From contig NZ_CP087184.1 of NCBI RefSeq assembly GCF_024749045.1, forward strand, positions 1,860,001 through 1,924,000: DNA of 64,000 nucleotides, given 5' to 3'. Of the stretch, positions 27,999 through 38,652 are shown in pieces. Under the pieces are notes generated by a model. That model saw nothing but the letters and a program-made list of their open reading frames with translations. It was not told where the DNA came from and did not search any database. A program made the translations under genes and the position numbers. Numbering within the stretch: the stretch's first letter is position 1; every line of letters begins with the position of its first letter. The DNA comes from Pseudomonas sp. B21-028 (lineage in GTDB: Bacteria; Pseudomonadota; Gammaproteobacteria; Pseudomonadales; Pseudomonadaceae).

Positions 27999-29480
27999 TC
28001 AGAGCCTGAGTTGTCCAATCGCCTTGCTCAGCTCGCCCGCCAGGGTCGCCAGTTCATGACTGGTGGTGGCCGAATCCACGGTCTGGCGCACGGTGTTTTC
28101 GGTCACGTCGCGGATGCCCACCACCGCCCGGTTCATTTCTTCCGCCACCTGGCTTTGCTGCTCGGCCGCGACGGCGATCTGGGTGTTGCTCTCGCGCATC
28201 TGGGCCACCGCCCCGGTGATCTGCGCCAGTGCCTCGCCGGCCTCGCGGGCCTGTTGTACGCAATCGTCGGCCTTGTAGGAGCTTTCCTGCATGAAGTCCA
28301 CCGCGTCCTGGGTGCCCGCCTGCAGGGCCGACACCATGGTGGTGATTTCATCCGTGGAGACTTGCACCCGTTTGGCGAGGTTGCGTACCTCGTCGGCCAC
28401 CACGGCAAACCCCCGACCCATTTCCCCGGCCCGCGCCGCTTCGATGGCGGCGTTGAGGGCCAGCAGGTTGGTTTGCTCCGCGATGCTGTGGATCACACTG
28501 ACCACGCTGTTGATCTTCTGACTGTCTTCGGCCAGGCGCTGGATCATTTCGGCGGTCTGCTGCACCCCGGAAGAAAGGCCGGTGATTGACTGCTCCACCC
28601 GATTGACCACCTCGCGGCCATTGCCGGCCAGGGTGTCGGCGGCTTTCGACAGGTCGCGAGTGGCGCCGGCATGTTGGGCGATGTGATACACCGTGGCGGA
28701 CATCTCGTTGATCGCCGTCGCCGCCTGATCGGTTTCACTCTGCTGCCCAAGCATCCCGTGGCGAACCTCGCTCATGCTCGAGGCCAATCGTGCCGCGCCA
28801 CTGTCCAGTTGGCGGGCGGTGCTGGCCACGGTATCGACCACCCGCTGATAGCCGGCTTGCATGGCGTTGAATGCGGCGGCCATCTGACCCACTTCATCCT
28901 CGCAGGACAGGGGCACGCGGGCGGACAGATCGCCGGTTTTCTCCACATGCAGCATCACGTCCTTCAGGGTGTTGAGCTGGCTTAACAGAAAGCGGATCAA
29001 CAATTGCGAAGCGCCCAGCATGGCCAGCATCAACACGAACACCGCCATGGCGTATTGGCTGAAACGCTCGCCGAATACCTGGCCCAGGCTTGCACCCTGG
29101 GCCAGGACGGCGAGCTGTTGGCCGTCGCCGCGCTGGATGATTTCAGCGCCCAACAACGGTTGATTGCCCACCAGCGGTTTGGGATCCAGATCGACCCAGC
29201 CCCGCGCCTGCGCCAGTGAAGGTAATGACTGATCGTTGAACGTGGGCGCTTGGCCTTGCTGGAAAGCCAGCAGGTGATCGGCCTTGGGCAGCGCTTGCCC
29301 GACCGGCCAGGCACTGAGCAGACGCGCCTGGGCATGGGTCTTCTCCCGGGCCGCCTGATTGCGAGCTTGTTGTTCAAGCTGCACCGCGTAGAGCACGAGC
29401 AGCAAGGTGGTCACGAAGGCGACCGCGTTGACCGCCCAGAATTTGTATTTCAGCGAGATATTGCTAAGCCAGGCACCCAT
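27999..29480 (-). CDS. Methyl-accepting chemotaxis protein
   Basis: Chemoreceptor of 493 residues: one membrane helix at about residues 12-32, a short periplasmic sensor region (to about 160), a second membrane helix, a HAMP domain, then a long coiled-coil signalling domain with the conserved hairpin tip ([19 protein letters not shown]). ATG 29480 is chosen because the residues after it match the usual start ([14 protein letters not shown]); a longer frame runs into a REP element. The ligand cannot be predicted. Confidence 0.9.
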   Translation of the reverse strand: MGAWLSNISLKYKFWAVNAVAFVTTLLLVLYAVQLEQQARNQAAREKTHAQARLLSAWPVGQALPKADHLLAFQQGQAPTFNDQSLPSLAQARGWVDLDPKPLVGNQPLLGAEIIQRGDGQQLAVLAQGASLGQVFGERFSQYAMAVFVLMLAMLGASQLLIRFLLSQLNTLKDVMLHVEKTGDLSARVPLSCEDEVGQMAAAFNAMQAGYQRVVDTVASTARQLDSGAARLASSMSEVRHGMLGQQSETDQAATAINEMSATVYHIAQHAGATRDLSKAADTLAGNGREVVNRVEQSITGLSSGVQQTAEMIQRLAEDSQKINSVVSVIHSIAEQTNLLALNAAIEAARAGEMGRGFAVVADEVRNLAKRVQVSTDEITTMVSALQAGTQDAVDFMQESSYKADDCVQQAREAGEALAQITGAVAQMRESNTQIAVAAEQQSQVAEEMNRAVVGIRDVTENTVRQTVDSATTSHELATLAGELSKAIGQLRL

Positions 29481-29595
29481 GGAAGGTCTTCTCTGATAGC
29501 GGAAACAGTTTTGGCAAGGTGCCATTATTCTGCCGCTATTTCGGCGACTGGAGTTTTGATGTGGGTCAACAGAGCCGATGGCTGACCGGATTCCC

Positions 29596-29684
29596 TGTGG
29601 GAGCGAGCCTGCTCGCGATAGCGGAGTGTCAGCCACTGACTTGCAAGCTGACACACCGCTATCGCGAGCAGGCTCGCTCCCACA
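29596..29684. repeat. REPIN between chemoreceptor and tatD genes
   Basis: Inverted pair of GTGGGAGCGAGCCTGCTCGC-type REPs. Same family as at 26457-26545. It lies in the promoter-side gap of the chemoreceptor gene and downstream of the tatD-like gene. Confidence 0.9.
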
Positions 29685-29696
29685 AGGGATCTGGGC

Positions 29697-30503
29697 TCAG
29701 GAGATCGTGGGCAACCCGAAAAACGCCCGCGCACATGCCGTGCTATGAGACGCCAGGTCTTCCTGGGTTTCGCCCCGATGCAAGGCGATTTCCCGCAAGA
29801 CTTCCGTCAGGTAGGCCGGCTCGTTGCGACCGTTCTTGGGTTTGGGACGCAGGGTGCGGGGCAGGAGGTAGGGAGCATCGCTTTCGAGCATCAGCCGGCC
29901 GCGAGGGATCTCGCGTACCAGCGGATGCAAATGCGTGCCGCGGCGTTCATCGCAGATCCAGCCGGTGATACCGATGTGCAGGTCCAGGTCGAGGTAGTTG
30001 AACAACGCTTTCTTCTCGCCGGTAAAGCAATGCACCACCGCGGCCGGCAGACGGTCGCGGAAATCCCGCAGGATCTCCAGCAAGCGCTGGTCGGCGTCGC
30101 GTTCGTGAAGAAAGACCGGAAGTTGCAGTTCCGCCGCCAGGGCGAGGTGTTCTTCCAGGACTTTCTCCTGTTGTGGGCGAGGGGAGAAGTCCCGGTTGAA
30201 ATCCAGTCCGCATTCTCCCACGGCACGGACGCGGCTTTGCTTGAGCAGGTCCTTGAGATGCCGGGCGCTGTCGGCGGTCCAGTCGCTGGCGCTGTGGGGG
30301 TGGATGCCGGCGGTGGAGAACAGGCGGTCACCGCTCTCATCCAGCTGTTGGCATAGCTCCAGCGCCTGTTCGCTGCCTTCGATGCTGGTGCCGGTCAGGA
30401 CCAGTTGGCAGACCCCAGCTTCATAGGCGCGCTCAAGCACCGCCTGGTGTTTACCGGCGAAACTGGGGTTGGTCAGGTTGACGCCGATATCGATGAGTTG
30501 CAT
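29697..30503 (-). CDS. TatD-family metal-dependent deoxyribonuclease
   Basis: Amidohydrolase-fold nuclease of 268 residues. The N-terminus ([15 protein letters not shown]) departs from the HxH seen in many TatD proteins, giving DIGVN; this is typical of the TatD/YjjV subgroup that starts with LIDIGVNLT. Later metal ligands are visible: GECGLDF, FLHERDA, HCFTGE and [10 protein letters not shown]. Start at 30503 begins at MQLID. Probably a 3'-5' exonuclease in DNA repair. Confidence 0.88.
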   Translation of the reverse strand: MQLIDIGVNLTNPSFAGKHQAVLERAYEAGVCQLVLTGTSIEGSEQALELCQQLDESGDRLFSTAGIHPHSASDWTADSARHLKDLLKQSRVRAVGECGLDFNRDFSPRPQQEKVLEEHLALAAELQLPVFLHERDADQRLLEILRDFRDRLPAAVVHCFTGEKKALFNYLDLDLHIGITGWICDERRGTHLHPLVREIPRGRLMLESDAPYLLPRTLRPKPKNGRNEPAYLTEVLREIALHRGETQEDLASHSTACARAFFGLPTIS

Positions 30504-30739
30504 GGTGCTACCTCGGCCCAAAGGCCGGAAAGCATATCAGAGCTGTAGATTTATAAGAAAAGCCAAGAACTACAATGAGTTGAGGCTGTCTGTTGAGGCC
30601 ACGAGACAGGTCGGGTTGGTATAAACGCCGTCACTGTGCCAGTCTTTCGCACTTTTCAGCGCCCCAGGTGCTCTGTTTCTGTCGACCCAAGCCTCTTTTT
30701 TACAGATGGCGGGGTCGCGGTATTCCTTCCGGAGAGTGG

Positions 30740-32158
30740 ATGACACGTCCCCAGGTGTTGCTACTGCTGTGTTGTTCGCTGTTGCTGCCGATGCCGGCCG
30801 AGGCACGCCTGCCTGGGCCGGTGCAGGCAGTGGCGCCGGGTACGGTGCGTGACTTGGCGCAGATCCGCAGCAGTCGCGTACTGAAAGTATTGGTCAACCA
30901 AAGCCGCAACAGTTCCGGGGAAGTCCAGGGGCAACCCATCGGCGTCGAATACCATCGGTTGCGGGCGTTCGAACAATACCTCAACGGCCATGCCCGGGAT
31001 GGCCAGGAAATCACCCTCAAAATCATTCCCAAGGCCAAGGACCAACTGCTCGGTGCCTTGCAGCGCGGAGAGGGCGACCTTGTGGCGCCGGGGGAGTTGC
31101 TCGAGCCCCTGGCCAGTCATGCGGTCAGTGCCAGCGATCCAATCCGCAGCGGCGTGCCGCTGATGCTGGTGGGCATCAAAGGGGAGAAACGCTACACGCG
31201 GGTGGAGCAGCTGTCCGGCAAGACCCTGGCCTTGCCCACCGGCAGTGCGGCGGGGGACGCGGTGGGCCAGATCAATCAGAAGCTGGCGCTGCTCAAGTTA
31301 TCGCCGGTGAAGATCGAATGGGTCGACCCCACCCTGGCGGTGGAGGATGTACTGGAAATGGTCCAGGGCGGAATTTTCCATCTGACCATTGTCGAGCAAC
31401 CTATCGCCGAGCGCTGGGGCAAGATCCTGCCCAAGCTGCGCTTCGACCGGCAGCTGTTGATCGGTGAGCCGGATAACGAGCACTGGTTCGTTCGCCGCGA
31501 CGCCGCCATGCTGCGGGCGAGCATCAACGGCTTCCTGACGACCTACAAGACACCGTCCAACGAGGACGCCGCTTTCCTGCGCATCTACCGCCGTTTATAC
31601 CAAGTCCATTATCCGCTGGGCCGGGCCGACCGCCAGCGGCTGGAGAAGCTGCGTCCGGTGTTGCAAAAATACGCCGAGGCCCAGGGTATGGACTGGCTCA
31701 ACCTGGCGGCCCTGGCCTTCAAGGAGTCCGCCCTGCAACCCCGCGCCCGCAGCGGTAGCGGCCCCACCGGGCTGATGCAGATCACTCCGGCGGCGGCCAA
31801 TCGGGTCGGGGTTGGCAACATCCAGAACCTGGACGCCAATGTCCAGGCCGGCGCCAAATACCTGGCCATGATCCGCCGCAAGTTTTTCTCCAGCCCCAAA
31901 CTCAACGAGCGCGAACGCATGGCTTTTGTGCTGGCCGCCTACAACATGGGGCCCGAGCGCGTCCAGGGCATGCGTGCCGAGGCCCGGCGGCGAGGATTGA
32001 ATCCCAACCAATGGTTTTTCCAGGTCGAACGCATTGCCATGGAGCAGGTAGGAATGGGCGCCGTCAGCTACGTTAATAGTGTGAACAAATACTATCTGGC
32101 GTTTGATCGGGAGCGGGAGTCGCTGGAGCCGAAGGACAAGGTTGCATTGCGCAAGTGA
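30740..32158 (+). CDS. MltF-like lytic transglycosylase
   Basis: Exported peptidoglycan lytic transglycosylase of 472 residues. Signal peptide to about residue 23 (MTRPQVLLLLCCSLLLPMPA). Residues about 40-280 form a periplasmic solute-binding (SBP3-like) domain, and the C-terminal 170 residues are an SLT domain with the catalytic Glu in FKESALQPRARSGSGPTGLM, followed by AYNMGPERV. The start at 30740 has GGAG five bases upstream; the frame is open further upstream but lacks a signal sequence. Related to MltF but lacks a clear lipobox. Confidence 0.88.
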   Translation: MTRPQVLLLLCCSLLLPMPAEARLPGPVQAVAPGTVRDLAQIRSSRVLKVLVNQSRNSSGEVQGQPIGVEYHRLRAFEQYLNGHARDGQEITLKIIPKAKDQLLGALQRGEGDLVAPGELLEPLASHAVSASDPIRSGVPLMLVGIKGEKRYTRVEQLSGKTLALPTGSAAGDAVGQINQKLALLKLSPVKIEWVDPTLAVEDVLEMVQGGIFHLTIVEQPIAERWGKILPKLRFDRQLLIGEPDNEHWFVRRDAAMLRASINGFLTTYKTPSNEDAAFLRIYRRLYQVHYPLGRADRQRLEKLRPVLQKYAEAQGMDWLNLAALAFKESALQPRARSGSGPTGLMQITPAAANRVGVGNIQNLDANVQAGAKYLAMIRRKFFSSPKLNERERMAFVLAAYNMGPERVQGMRAEARRRGLNPNQWFFQVERIAMEQVGMGAVSYVNSVNKYYLAFDRERESLEPKDKVALRK

Positions 32159-32256
32159 TCGAATAAATAGATTTGTATGGCGGAGTTTTTGCGCTTTTCA
32201 TATGGATTTAACTGATTAATATGGCGACCAACCCACACATTCCAAGGAATAAACCT

Positions 32257-32691
32257 ATGAGCTCCTTCATCAACAAAATCCTGTTTACCCGTGCCGGCTA
32301 CGGCCTGACCGTCCTGCGCATCGCGGTCGGTGTCATTTTCGCTGCTCACGGCTCGCAGAAACTCTTCGGTCTGTTCGGTGGCTACGGGCTGGCGGGGACC
32401 GCGCAGTGGATGGAAAGCGTCGGCCTGACACCCGGCTACGTGATGGCCATGTTGGCCGGTGGCACCGAGTTTTTTGCCGGGCTGGCCTTGATCGTGGGCT
32501 TGCTGGCTCGCCCAGCGGCATTGGGGCTGGCCTTCCTGTCCCTGGTGGCCATTTTCTCCGTGCACATTGGCAACGGCCTGTTCATGGCGAACAATGGTTA
32601 TGAATTTGCCCTGGCGTTGCTGGCCGCGAGCATTGCGGTGTTGATCGAGGGGGCAGGCAAGCTGTCGATCGATCGGGCCATCGCTGGCTGA
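32257..32691 (+). CDS. DoxX family membrane protein
   Basis: Protein of 144 residues with four membrane segments and the DoxX N-terminal pattern (GYGLTVLRIAVGVIFAAHGS, then LFGLFGGYGL). The start at 32257 has AAGGAA seven bases upstream. DoxX proteins are linked to redox and sulfur stress in other bacteria; the role here is unknown. A strong terminator follows. Confidence 0.87.
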   Translation: MSSFINKILFTRAGYGLTVLRIAVGVIFAAHGSQKLFGLFGGYGLAGTAQWMESVGLTPGYVMAMLAGGTEFFAGLALIVGLLARPAALGLAFLSLVAIFSVHIGNGLFMANNGYEFALALLAASIAVLIEGAGKLSIDRAIAG

Positions 32692-32710
32692 TCACCGAGC
32701 CAAACCATCG

Positions 32711-32737
32711 AAGGCCCGTCTGGTACGGGCCTTTTTT
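32711..32737 (+). terminator. Rho-independent terminator after doxX-like gene
   Basis: Hairpin AAGGCCCGTC/TACGGGCCTT with a following T-run. Confidence 0.85.
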
Positions 32738-32941
32738 GTGGCTGCAGATTCTTGACACTGGCCCGTCGGCTTCTCTAGGATGCTGCTCATGCGCCGATTT
32801 AAACAGCTACTTGCGGGGCGCCAGATGACTCATCCAGTCATCGTCAGAAGCTTGGAACAGGCTTCGAAATACCGCTAAAGCGCTGGTTCGGTGTTGCCTC
32901 TCACCTGCCATGCAGACTTTTTGAGGCAGAGACACGACACA

Positions 32942-33250
32942 ATGAACGCACCCAGCCCCCTTGTACGTCTTGCGCCGATTACGGCGAGCCTTCTGCAGCG
33001 CAATCCAAAAATCCTTTTGGGCGGTACCCATCAGCCAACGCTGTTGCGTTATCTCGACGGCTGGCCGCGGCGCAGCCACGGGCCCGCTGCGTTCCTGATC
33101 CAGTTTGTTGAAGATGGCGAATCCCTGGCACGTTTCGCCAGCGACAGCTTCGACCTGGCGGTCATTCAATCCCCCAGTGCGGCGGATGCTCCTGAAATGA
33201 TCCGGCAATTGACCCGTGTGGCGCGGCAAGGGCTGATCACCCGGCGTTGA
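32942..33250 (+). CDS. Conserved hypothetical protein, 102 aa
   Basis: Small soluble protein. The C-terminal half (ESLARFASDSFDLAVIQSPS, then EMIRQLTRVARQGLI) resembles the last strands of a class I methyltransferase, but the SAM-binding part is absent, so no enzyme activity is claimed. ATG 32942 is preferred to an upstream start at 32891. Its end overlaps the 3' end of the convergent PI-PLC-like gene by 14 bases. Confidence 0.6.
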   Translation: MNAPSPLVRLAPITASLLQRNPKILLGGTHQPTLLRYLDGWPRRSHGPAAFLIQFVEDGESLARFASDSFDLAVIQSPSAADAPEMIRQLTRVARQGLITRR

Positions 33251-34124
33251 GGTTGTCCGCCTTGGCCATCGCCTTGATTCCATTGGCGTGCATGCAGTTG
33301 AACACTATTCGGCTGCGGGTCGACCAGTCGGTGTTGATGATATGGAAGCGCTGGATATAACTGTTGCTGTCCCTGGACTCGAACCACTCATCTATCTTCT
33401 CGCTGAAGTCGTCGGGAAGATGAAAGGGCAGCACGTATTTGGCGCATTGTATCGAGCGCAATACGAAGTCGGGTTTCTCCCTGGCGGATTGCTCATCCAT
33501 GAAGGTCTTCAAGGCCTCGGTGGTGTTCAGGTTCTGACCGCTCCATTGATGCTTCACGCCTTTCCAGTACTTCGCCCTGACGCGGTGATTGTAGGCAATG
33601 ACCACTGTTCTCTCCGGACGATGGGTCCATATATCTTCCAGCGTTGAACGCCGCCAGTTGCGGGGGACCAGCCGTTGTCCGATTTTCGAATCGATCAGGC
33701 TGTGCAGCTCCTGGTGGACGGCTCGGTTGAAATGCTTGAATTTATGAAAGTTCAAAATGACGATTTCCTTTGCCCTCGCGGCCTTGTGGTCGGGGTCATC
33801 GTAAAAATCATTCAACGGCGCCAGAACGTCACCGCCCACCGTGCGTCCGGAGGAGGTGAGGTGAAACAGTTGAAAGCGCTTGTCGCTGCCGATGGGGGCG
33901 TCGGCGGAAAACACCACGCGCAGGTCGAGCACGCGAAAACCCGCCAGGATCTGTTCGATGACCGGTACGTCCTGGGTCTTTTCCTGAGGCAACGTAGGGG
34001 TGGGGGCTTTTTTGTCCGCGCCGGAGTCATGGGTGCCGGGCAGAATCAGTTCGTCGATACGCAGTTTGTATAACTGGGGAGTGTTGTACATCCAGCAGTC
34101 CAATCCATGGTGGGTAGCCTTCAT
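33237..34124 (-). CDS. Phosphatidylinositol-specific phospholipase C X-domain protein
   Basis: Protein of 295 residues with the bacterial PI-PLC layout: a WMYNTPQLYKLRIDELILPG approach, then THDSG, which holds the first catalytic His, then VLDLRV, and LFHLTSSG as a candidate for the second His. No signal peptide is visible, so it may be cytoplasmic or secreted by another route. Relatives include lipases and toxin-like phosphodiesterases. The gene stands alone and overlaps its convergent neighbour by 14 bases. Substrate unknown. Confidence 0.75.
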   Translation of the reverse strand: MKATHHGLDCWMYNTPQLYKLRIDELILPGTHDSGADKKAPTPTLPQEKTQDVPVIEQILAGFRVLDLRVVFSADAPIGSDKRFQLFHLTSSGRTVGGDVLAPLNDFYDDPDHKAARAKEIVILNFHKFKHFNRAVHQELHSLIDSKIGQRLVPRNWRRSTLEDIWTHRPERTVVIAYNHRVRAKYWKGVKHQWSGQNLNTTEALKTFMDEQSAREKPDFVLRSIQCAKYVLPFHLPDDFSEKIDEWFESRDSNSYIQRFHIINTDWSTRSRIVFNCMHANGIKAMAKADNLNAG

Positions 34125-34260
34125 GATTATTCATCCTTGAATAATGTTCTGAGCGAAAGGCGCGAGGCAGCGCGCGCCATTCATTCTGCGCAGCGCTGTC
34201 ATCTTGTCAAAGGATCAAGTTTGCTGGGATGTTTCGAGGCGGACGGGCTTTATCAGCGGA

Positions 34261-34758
34261 TCATGGATACGTGATATCCACGACATAGACCAGCTTCTCG
34301 CCTGTCGGTGTCTGCACCCTGACTTCAGCGTCCAGCGCCTTGCCAATCAGTGCCCGCGCCAGCGGCGAATCGATGCTGATCAGGTTCTGCTTCAAATCCA
34401 GCTCGTCGGGCCCGACGATGCGATAGCGGGCCTCGTTACCGTCCTCGTCCTCGACCGTGACCCATGCACCGAAATACACCTTGTTGGGGTCGCTGGGTTT
34501 GTCACTGACGACTTTGAGTGCTTCGAGGCGCTTGGTGAGGAAGCGGACGCGGCTGTCGATTTCCCGCAGCATTTTCTTGCCGTAGGTGTACTCGGCATTT
34601 TCCGAACGATCACCCTGGGCCGCCGCCTCGCTGACAGCCTGGGTCACCTGGGGGCGGCGCACATGCCAAAGCTCATGGAATTCGGCGCGCATCCGCGCCT
34701 CGCCCTCGGGGGTGATCAGCGCGGTGCCAGCGGTGCGAGGTGGGCGATAACGGCTCAT
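34261..34758 (-). CDS. greB: Transcription elongation factor GreB
   Basis: Protein of 165 residues that rescues backtracked RNA polymerase by transcript cleavage. The N-terminal coiled coil carries the acidic tip ([14 protein letters not shown]), and the C-terminal FKBP-like domain contains [14 protein letters not shown]. It is slightly longer than E. coli GreB because of a short basic N-terminus. It is transcribed away from the ABC transporter genes downstream. A second Gre-like gene is at 46713-47195. Confidence 0.93.
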   Translation of the reverse strand: MSRYRPPRTAGTALITPEGEARMRAEFHELWHVRRPQVTQAVSEAAAQGDRSENAEYTYGKKMLREIDSRVRFLTKRLEALKVVSDKPSDPNKVYFGAWVTVEDEDGNEARYRIVGPDELDLKQNLISIDSPLARALIGKALDAEVRVQTPTGEKLVYVVDITYP

Positions 34759-34792
34759 GGCAACTTCTTGTGGTGGTAGAGACGGAAGTCTA

Positions 34793-37300
34793 TCAACCCT
34801 CGCGCAACACTGTCAGCGGGCTGGCGTTGAGCGCCCGCCGGGTGCCGAACACTCCCGCTGCGCCGATCAGCAACGCGCCTGCCAGCGGCAACACCAGCAA
34901 CCATGGATGCGGATGCCAGGGCAAGTCGAAGGCAAAGCGGTAGAGCACCAGGCTGACCAGTTCCGACCCCAGGGCCGCCAGCAACCCGCTGACCGCACCC
35001 AACAGACCGAACTCGATGCGTCGGGCCTTGACCAGCAAGGGACGTTCGGCCCCCAGGGCTCGCAGTAACGCGCCTTGGCGAATCCGTTCATCAAGAGTGG
35101 CCTGCAGGCCGGAGAACAGCACGGCCATGCCCGCCGCCAGCACAAACAGCAGCACGTACTCCACGGCCAGGGTCACCTGGGCCAGAATGCTGCGCAGTTG
35201 TTGCAGCAAGGCTTCGACCTGCAGGATCGTCACCGCCGGGAAGGCCCGGGACAGATCGACAATCTGCTGGTCGTGACCGGCGGCCAGATAGAAGCTGGTG
35301 AGGTAAGTGGCCGGCAGGTCCTTCAGGGTGCCGGGTTGGAAGATCATGAAGAAGTTGGGCTGGAAGTTGTCCCAGTTGATCTCCCGCAGGCTGGTGACCT
35401 TCGCTTCGCGATTGACGCCCCCGACACTGAACACCAGCCGGTCGCCCAGTTTGATCTGCAGGTTCTCGGCCACTTTGCCTTCCACCGACACCCCCGGTAT
35501 ATCGTCTGGTGGCTGCTGCGGCCACCAGTTCCCGGCGGTGACGACGTTTCCTTCCGGCAGGTCCGCGGCCCAGGTCAGACTCAGGTCGCGCTGCAGTGCC
35601 CGGTCCCCGGCCGAGTCCTTGGTGACGAACTCCCTGGCCGGTTCGCCATTGATGCTGATGAGGCGTCCCGGTACCACGGGATAGAGCGGGGCCGAATGCG
35701 CCGACAACTGCAACAGCTTGTCGGTGAAGGCCTGCTTGTCATTGGGCAGGATGTTCAGGGCGAAGTAGTTGGGGGCATTTTTCGGCAGCTGGTTCTGCCA
35801 GGTATCCAGCAACTCGCCGCGCAACAGTGCGATCAACGCCATGGACAACAGGATCAGGCCGAATGCCAATGCCTGGCCGGCCGCGGCCAGGGGATGGCGC
35901 AACAGCTGGCCGAGCCCCAGCCGCCAGGGCAGGGACGCGCGGGCGAGCATCCGGCGCAGGCTCTGAAGCAGCAGCAACAGCAGGCCGCCGAGCACCAGTG
36001 CGGCGACGACACCGCCGCCGAGCAGGGCGAAGGTCAGCACCAGGTCCAGGCTCAGGCGCCACATGATCAGGCCAAGAGCGCCCAGCGCGGCCCCATAGAC
36101 CACCCAGGTACTGGAAGGAATGGGCAGCATGTCCCGGCGCAATACGCGCAACGGTGGCACCCGCCCCAACGCGGCCAGGGGCGGCAGGGCGAACCCCGCG
36201 AGCGCCACCAGCCCGGTGCCGACCCCGGCGATTGCCGGTAGCAGACCGCCGGGCGGTACCGTGGCGGGTAGCAGGTCATGCAGCAAGGCGAACAGTCCCA
36301 GTTGAGCGATCCAGCCGAGCAGGGCGCCGCTGAGGCTCGCCAGCAGTCCCAGTACCGTCAGTTGCAGGCTGAACAGCACCATGGTTTCTCGTCGTGACAG
36401 GCCCAGGCAGCGCAGCAGTGCACTGGCATCGAAGCGCCGGGTAGCGAAACGGTTGGCGGAGAGCGCGACTGCGACGCCGGACAACAGCACCGCCACCAGG
36501 CTGGCCATGTTCAGATAGCGCTCGGCTTTGCCCAGGGCGCCACCGATCTGCCGGTTGCCGTCGCGGGCATCCTGCAGGCGCTGGTTGGCTTCCAGGCCCG
36601 GCTTGATCAGGTCGCGATAGGTTTGCAGGGCGGACGCCGGGCCTCGCCAGAGATCGCGATAGCTGACGCGGCTGCCGGGCTGCACCACGCCGGTGGCTTC
36701 CAGATCCTTGAGGTTGATCATGACCCGGGGCGTGAGGCTGTAGAAATTGCCGGCGCGATCCGGCTCGTAAGTCAGCACCCGACTCAGGCGCAAGGTGGTA
36801 TTGCCGACGTCGATGCTGTCGCCGATCTTCAGGTCCAGTGCCGTCAGCAGCCGGGCTTCGACCCATGCCTCGCCCGGGTTCGGTCGTCCGCCGGGCTCTT
36901 CCGGGGCGAAGGGGGAAGGGGCGCTCTTCAGCTCGCCGCGCAGCGGGTAGAGATCGTCGACAGCCTTGACGCTGGAGAGCTGGATGCCGTTGTCGGTGGC
37001 GACGACGCTGGAGAACTCCACCACAAGGGCATGCTCCAGGCCCAGCTCGGTGCCGCTGCGGATCTGCTCGTGGCGGGCAGGCGAGCTGCCTTCAAGCAAC
37101 AGGTCCGCGCCGAGGAATTCGGTGGCGCGCAGCATCATCGCGCCGTTGAGCCGGGCGCCGAAGTAGCCGATGGCGGTGCTGGCCGCCACGGCGACCAACA
37201 AGGCGAAGAACAACACACGCAACTCGCCGGCGCGGGCGTCGCGCAGCAATTGACGGACTGCGAGACTGAACAGGCGCAACAGCGGCAAGCGTGCCATCAA
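34793..37300 (-). CDS. FtsX-family ABC transporter permease (YbbP-like)
   Basis: Large inner-membrane protein of 835 residues with ten or so membrane segments in two FtsX-like modules, plus a large periplasmic region after the first helix (about 45-250) and another in the second half. It pairs with the ATPase encoded just upstream; the start codon (ATG 37300 or 37297) overlaps the ATPase stop. This pair is divergent from tesA, as in P. aeruginosa and in E. coli ybbA/ybbP/tesA. Probably exports or extracts a lipid-like or envelope substrate. Unproven. Confidence 0.88.
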   Translation of the reverse strand: MMARLPLLRLFSLAVRQLLRDARAGELRVLFFALLVAVAASTAIGYFGARLNGAMMLRATEFLGADLLLEGSSPARHEQIRSGTELGLEHALVVEFSSVVATDNGIQLSSVKAVDDLYPLRGELKSAPSPFAPEEPGGRPNPGEAWVEARLLTALDLKIGDSIDVGNTTLRLSRVLTYEPDRAGNFYSLTPRVMINLKDLEATGVVQPGSRVSYRDLWRGPASALQTYRDLIKPGLEANQRLQDARDGNRQIGGALGKAERYLNMASLVAVLLSGVAVALSANRFATRRFDASALLRCLGLSRRETMVLFSLQLTVLGLLASLSGALLGWIAQLGLFALLHDLLPATVPPGGLLPAIAGVGTGLVALAGFALPPLAALGRVPPLRVLRRDMLPIPSSTWVVYGAALGALGLIMWRLSLDLVLTFALLGGGVVAALVLGGLLLLLLQSLRRMLARASLPWRLGLGQLLRHPLAAAGQALAFGLILLSMALIALLRGELLDTWQNQLPKNAPNYFALNILPNDKQAFTDKLLQLSAHSAPLYPVVPGRLISINGEPAREFVTKDSAGDRALQRDLSLTWAADLPEGNVVTAGNWWPQQPPDDIPGVSVEGKVAENLQIKLGDRLVFSVGGVNREAKVTSLREINWDNFQPNFFMIFQPGTLKDLPATYLTSFYLAAGHDQQIVDLSRAFPAVTILQVEALLQQLRSILAQVTLAVEYVLLFVLAAGMAVLFSGLQATLDERIRQGALLRALGAERPLLVKARRIEFGLLGAVSGLLAALGSELVSLVLYRFAFDLPWHPHPWLLVLPLAGALLIGAAGVFGTRRALNASPLTVLREG

Positions 37301-37980
37301 GGCTCCAGGGGCGCGACCATCTGGCCGGCTTCAAGTCGGATCAAGCGCCGGCAACGATGGGCCAGGCGTTCGTCATGGGTGACCAGCACCAGGGTCGTGC
37401 CGCTTTCCTTGTTCAGTTCGAACAAGAGATCGCTGATGCGCTCGCCGGTGTGGCTGTCAAGGTTACCGGTGGGTTCGTCGGCGAAGAGCACGTCGGGCTC
37501 GGCGGCGAAGGCACGGGCAATTGCCACGCGCTGCTGTTCGCCACCGGAGAGCTGGCGTGGCGAGTGGGTCAGGCGCTGGCCCAGGCCGACCCGTTGCAAC
37601 AGCTCGGTGGCGCGTTCGCGGGCATCCTTGCGACCGTCCAGCTCCAGCGGCAGCATGACGTTTTCCAGCGCATTGAGGCTGTCGAGCAGTTGGAACGACT
37701 GGAAGACGAAGCCGACGTGCTCGGCGCGGATCCGCGCCCGCTGGTCTTCATCCAATGTACCGAGGGACTGCCCGGCGAGGGTCACTTCACCGCTGCTGGG
37801 CAGGTCCAGGCCGGCCAGCAGGCCCAGGAGGGTGGATTTGCCGGAACCGGACGCACCGACAATGGCCAGGCTGTCGCCCTTGTTCAGTTCCAGGCTGAGT
37901 TCGTGCAGGATGGTCAGTTCACCTTCCGCGCTGGGAACCACTTTGCTAAGGTCCTTCGCGGTGAGAATGCTTGAGCCCAT
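37297..37980 (-). CDS. ABC transporter ATP-binding protein (YbbA/LolD-like)
   Basis: ATPase of 227 residues with Walker A GASGSGKST, the signature LSGGEQQR and Walker B VLFADEPTGNLD, belonging to the MacB/LolD group. The ATG at 37980 is ten bases from the divergent tesA start, so both promoters are squeezed or overlap the other gene. It is translationally coupled to the permease. A longer frame to 38394 is antisense to tesA and rejected. Confidence 0.92.
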   Translation of the reverse strand: MGSSILTAKDLSKVVPSAEGELTILHELSLELNKGDSLAIVGASGSGKSTLLGLLAGLDLPSSGEVTLAGQSLGTLDEDQRARIRAEHVGFVFQSFQLLDSLNALENVMLPLELDGRKDARERATELLQRVGLGQRLTHSPRQLSGGEQQRVAIARAFAAEPDVLFADEPTGNLDSHTGERISDLLFELNKESGTTLVLVTHDERLAHRCRRLIRLEAGQMVAPLEP

Positions 37981-37990
37981 GGAGAATCCG

Positions 37991-38596
37991 ATGCGTGTGT
38001 GGTTTTTGAGTGCCGGCCTGGCCTTGATGTGCATGGTCCAGAACGCAGCGGCGGGTACAGTCCTGATCGTTGGCGATAGTATCAGCGCGGCTTTCGGCCT
38101 GGATACCCGGCAAGGCTGGGTGTCGTTGCTCGAGCAACGGCTCAAAACCGAGGGTTTTGACGACAAAGTGGTCAATGCGTCCATCAGTGGCGACACCAGC
38201 GCGGGAGGCCAGGCGCGGCTGCCGGCGCTGCTTGCAGCCCATAAGCCGGACCTGGTGATCCTGGAGTTGGGCGGCAACGATGGCTTGCGCGGACAGCCGC
38301 CAACACAATTGCAACAAAACCTTGCAGCGATGATCGACAGCGCCCGCGCCAGCGGTGCGAAGGTGCTGCTGCTGGGCATGCAACTGCCGCCCAACTACGG
38401 CCGGCGCTACACCGATGCCTTCGCCAAGGTCTACAGCACCCTGGCCGATGAGAAAAAAGTGCCGTTGGTGCCGTTTTTCCTCCAGGACGTCGGTGGGGTT
38501 CCGGGGATGATGCAGGGCGACGGATTGCACCCGTCCGTCGCGGCCCAGGGCAAGTTGCTGGAAAATGTCTGGCCGACACTGAAACCGCTGCTTTGA
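37991..38596 (+). CDS. tesA: Multifunctional lysophospholipase/thioesterase/arylesterase TesA
   Basis: Periplasmic SGNH hydrolase of 201 residues. The signal peptide runs to about residue 21. Block I is GDSISAAFGLD (nucleophile Ser), then GGNDGLRG (Asn), and the Asp/His pair is in DGLHPS near the C-terminus. GGAG lies six bases before the start. Divergent from the ABC ATPase. Hydrolyses acyl-thioesters and lysophospholipids in homologues. Confidence 0.94.
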   Translation: MRVWFLSAGLALMCMVQNAAAGTVLIVGDSISAAFGLDTRQGWVSLLEQRLKTEGFDDKVVNASISGDTSAGGQARLPALLAAHKPDLVILELGGNDGLRGQPPTQLQQNLAAMIDSARASGAKVLLLGMQLPPNYGRRYTDAFAKVYSTLADEKKVPLVPFFLQDVGGVPGMMQGDGLHPSVAAQGKLLENVWPTLKPLL

Positions 38597-38652
38597 CGCT
38601 TTTCTACAGGCGGTCTTTCGGCTAATGTGGCGCCCCCGATTTGGAGCCCCCG

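Noticed and set aside
37981..38394. N-terminal extension of the ABC ATPase
   Set aside because: It is antisense to tesA, and the ATG at 37980 starts the normal domain.
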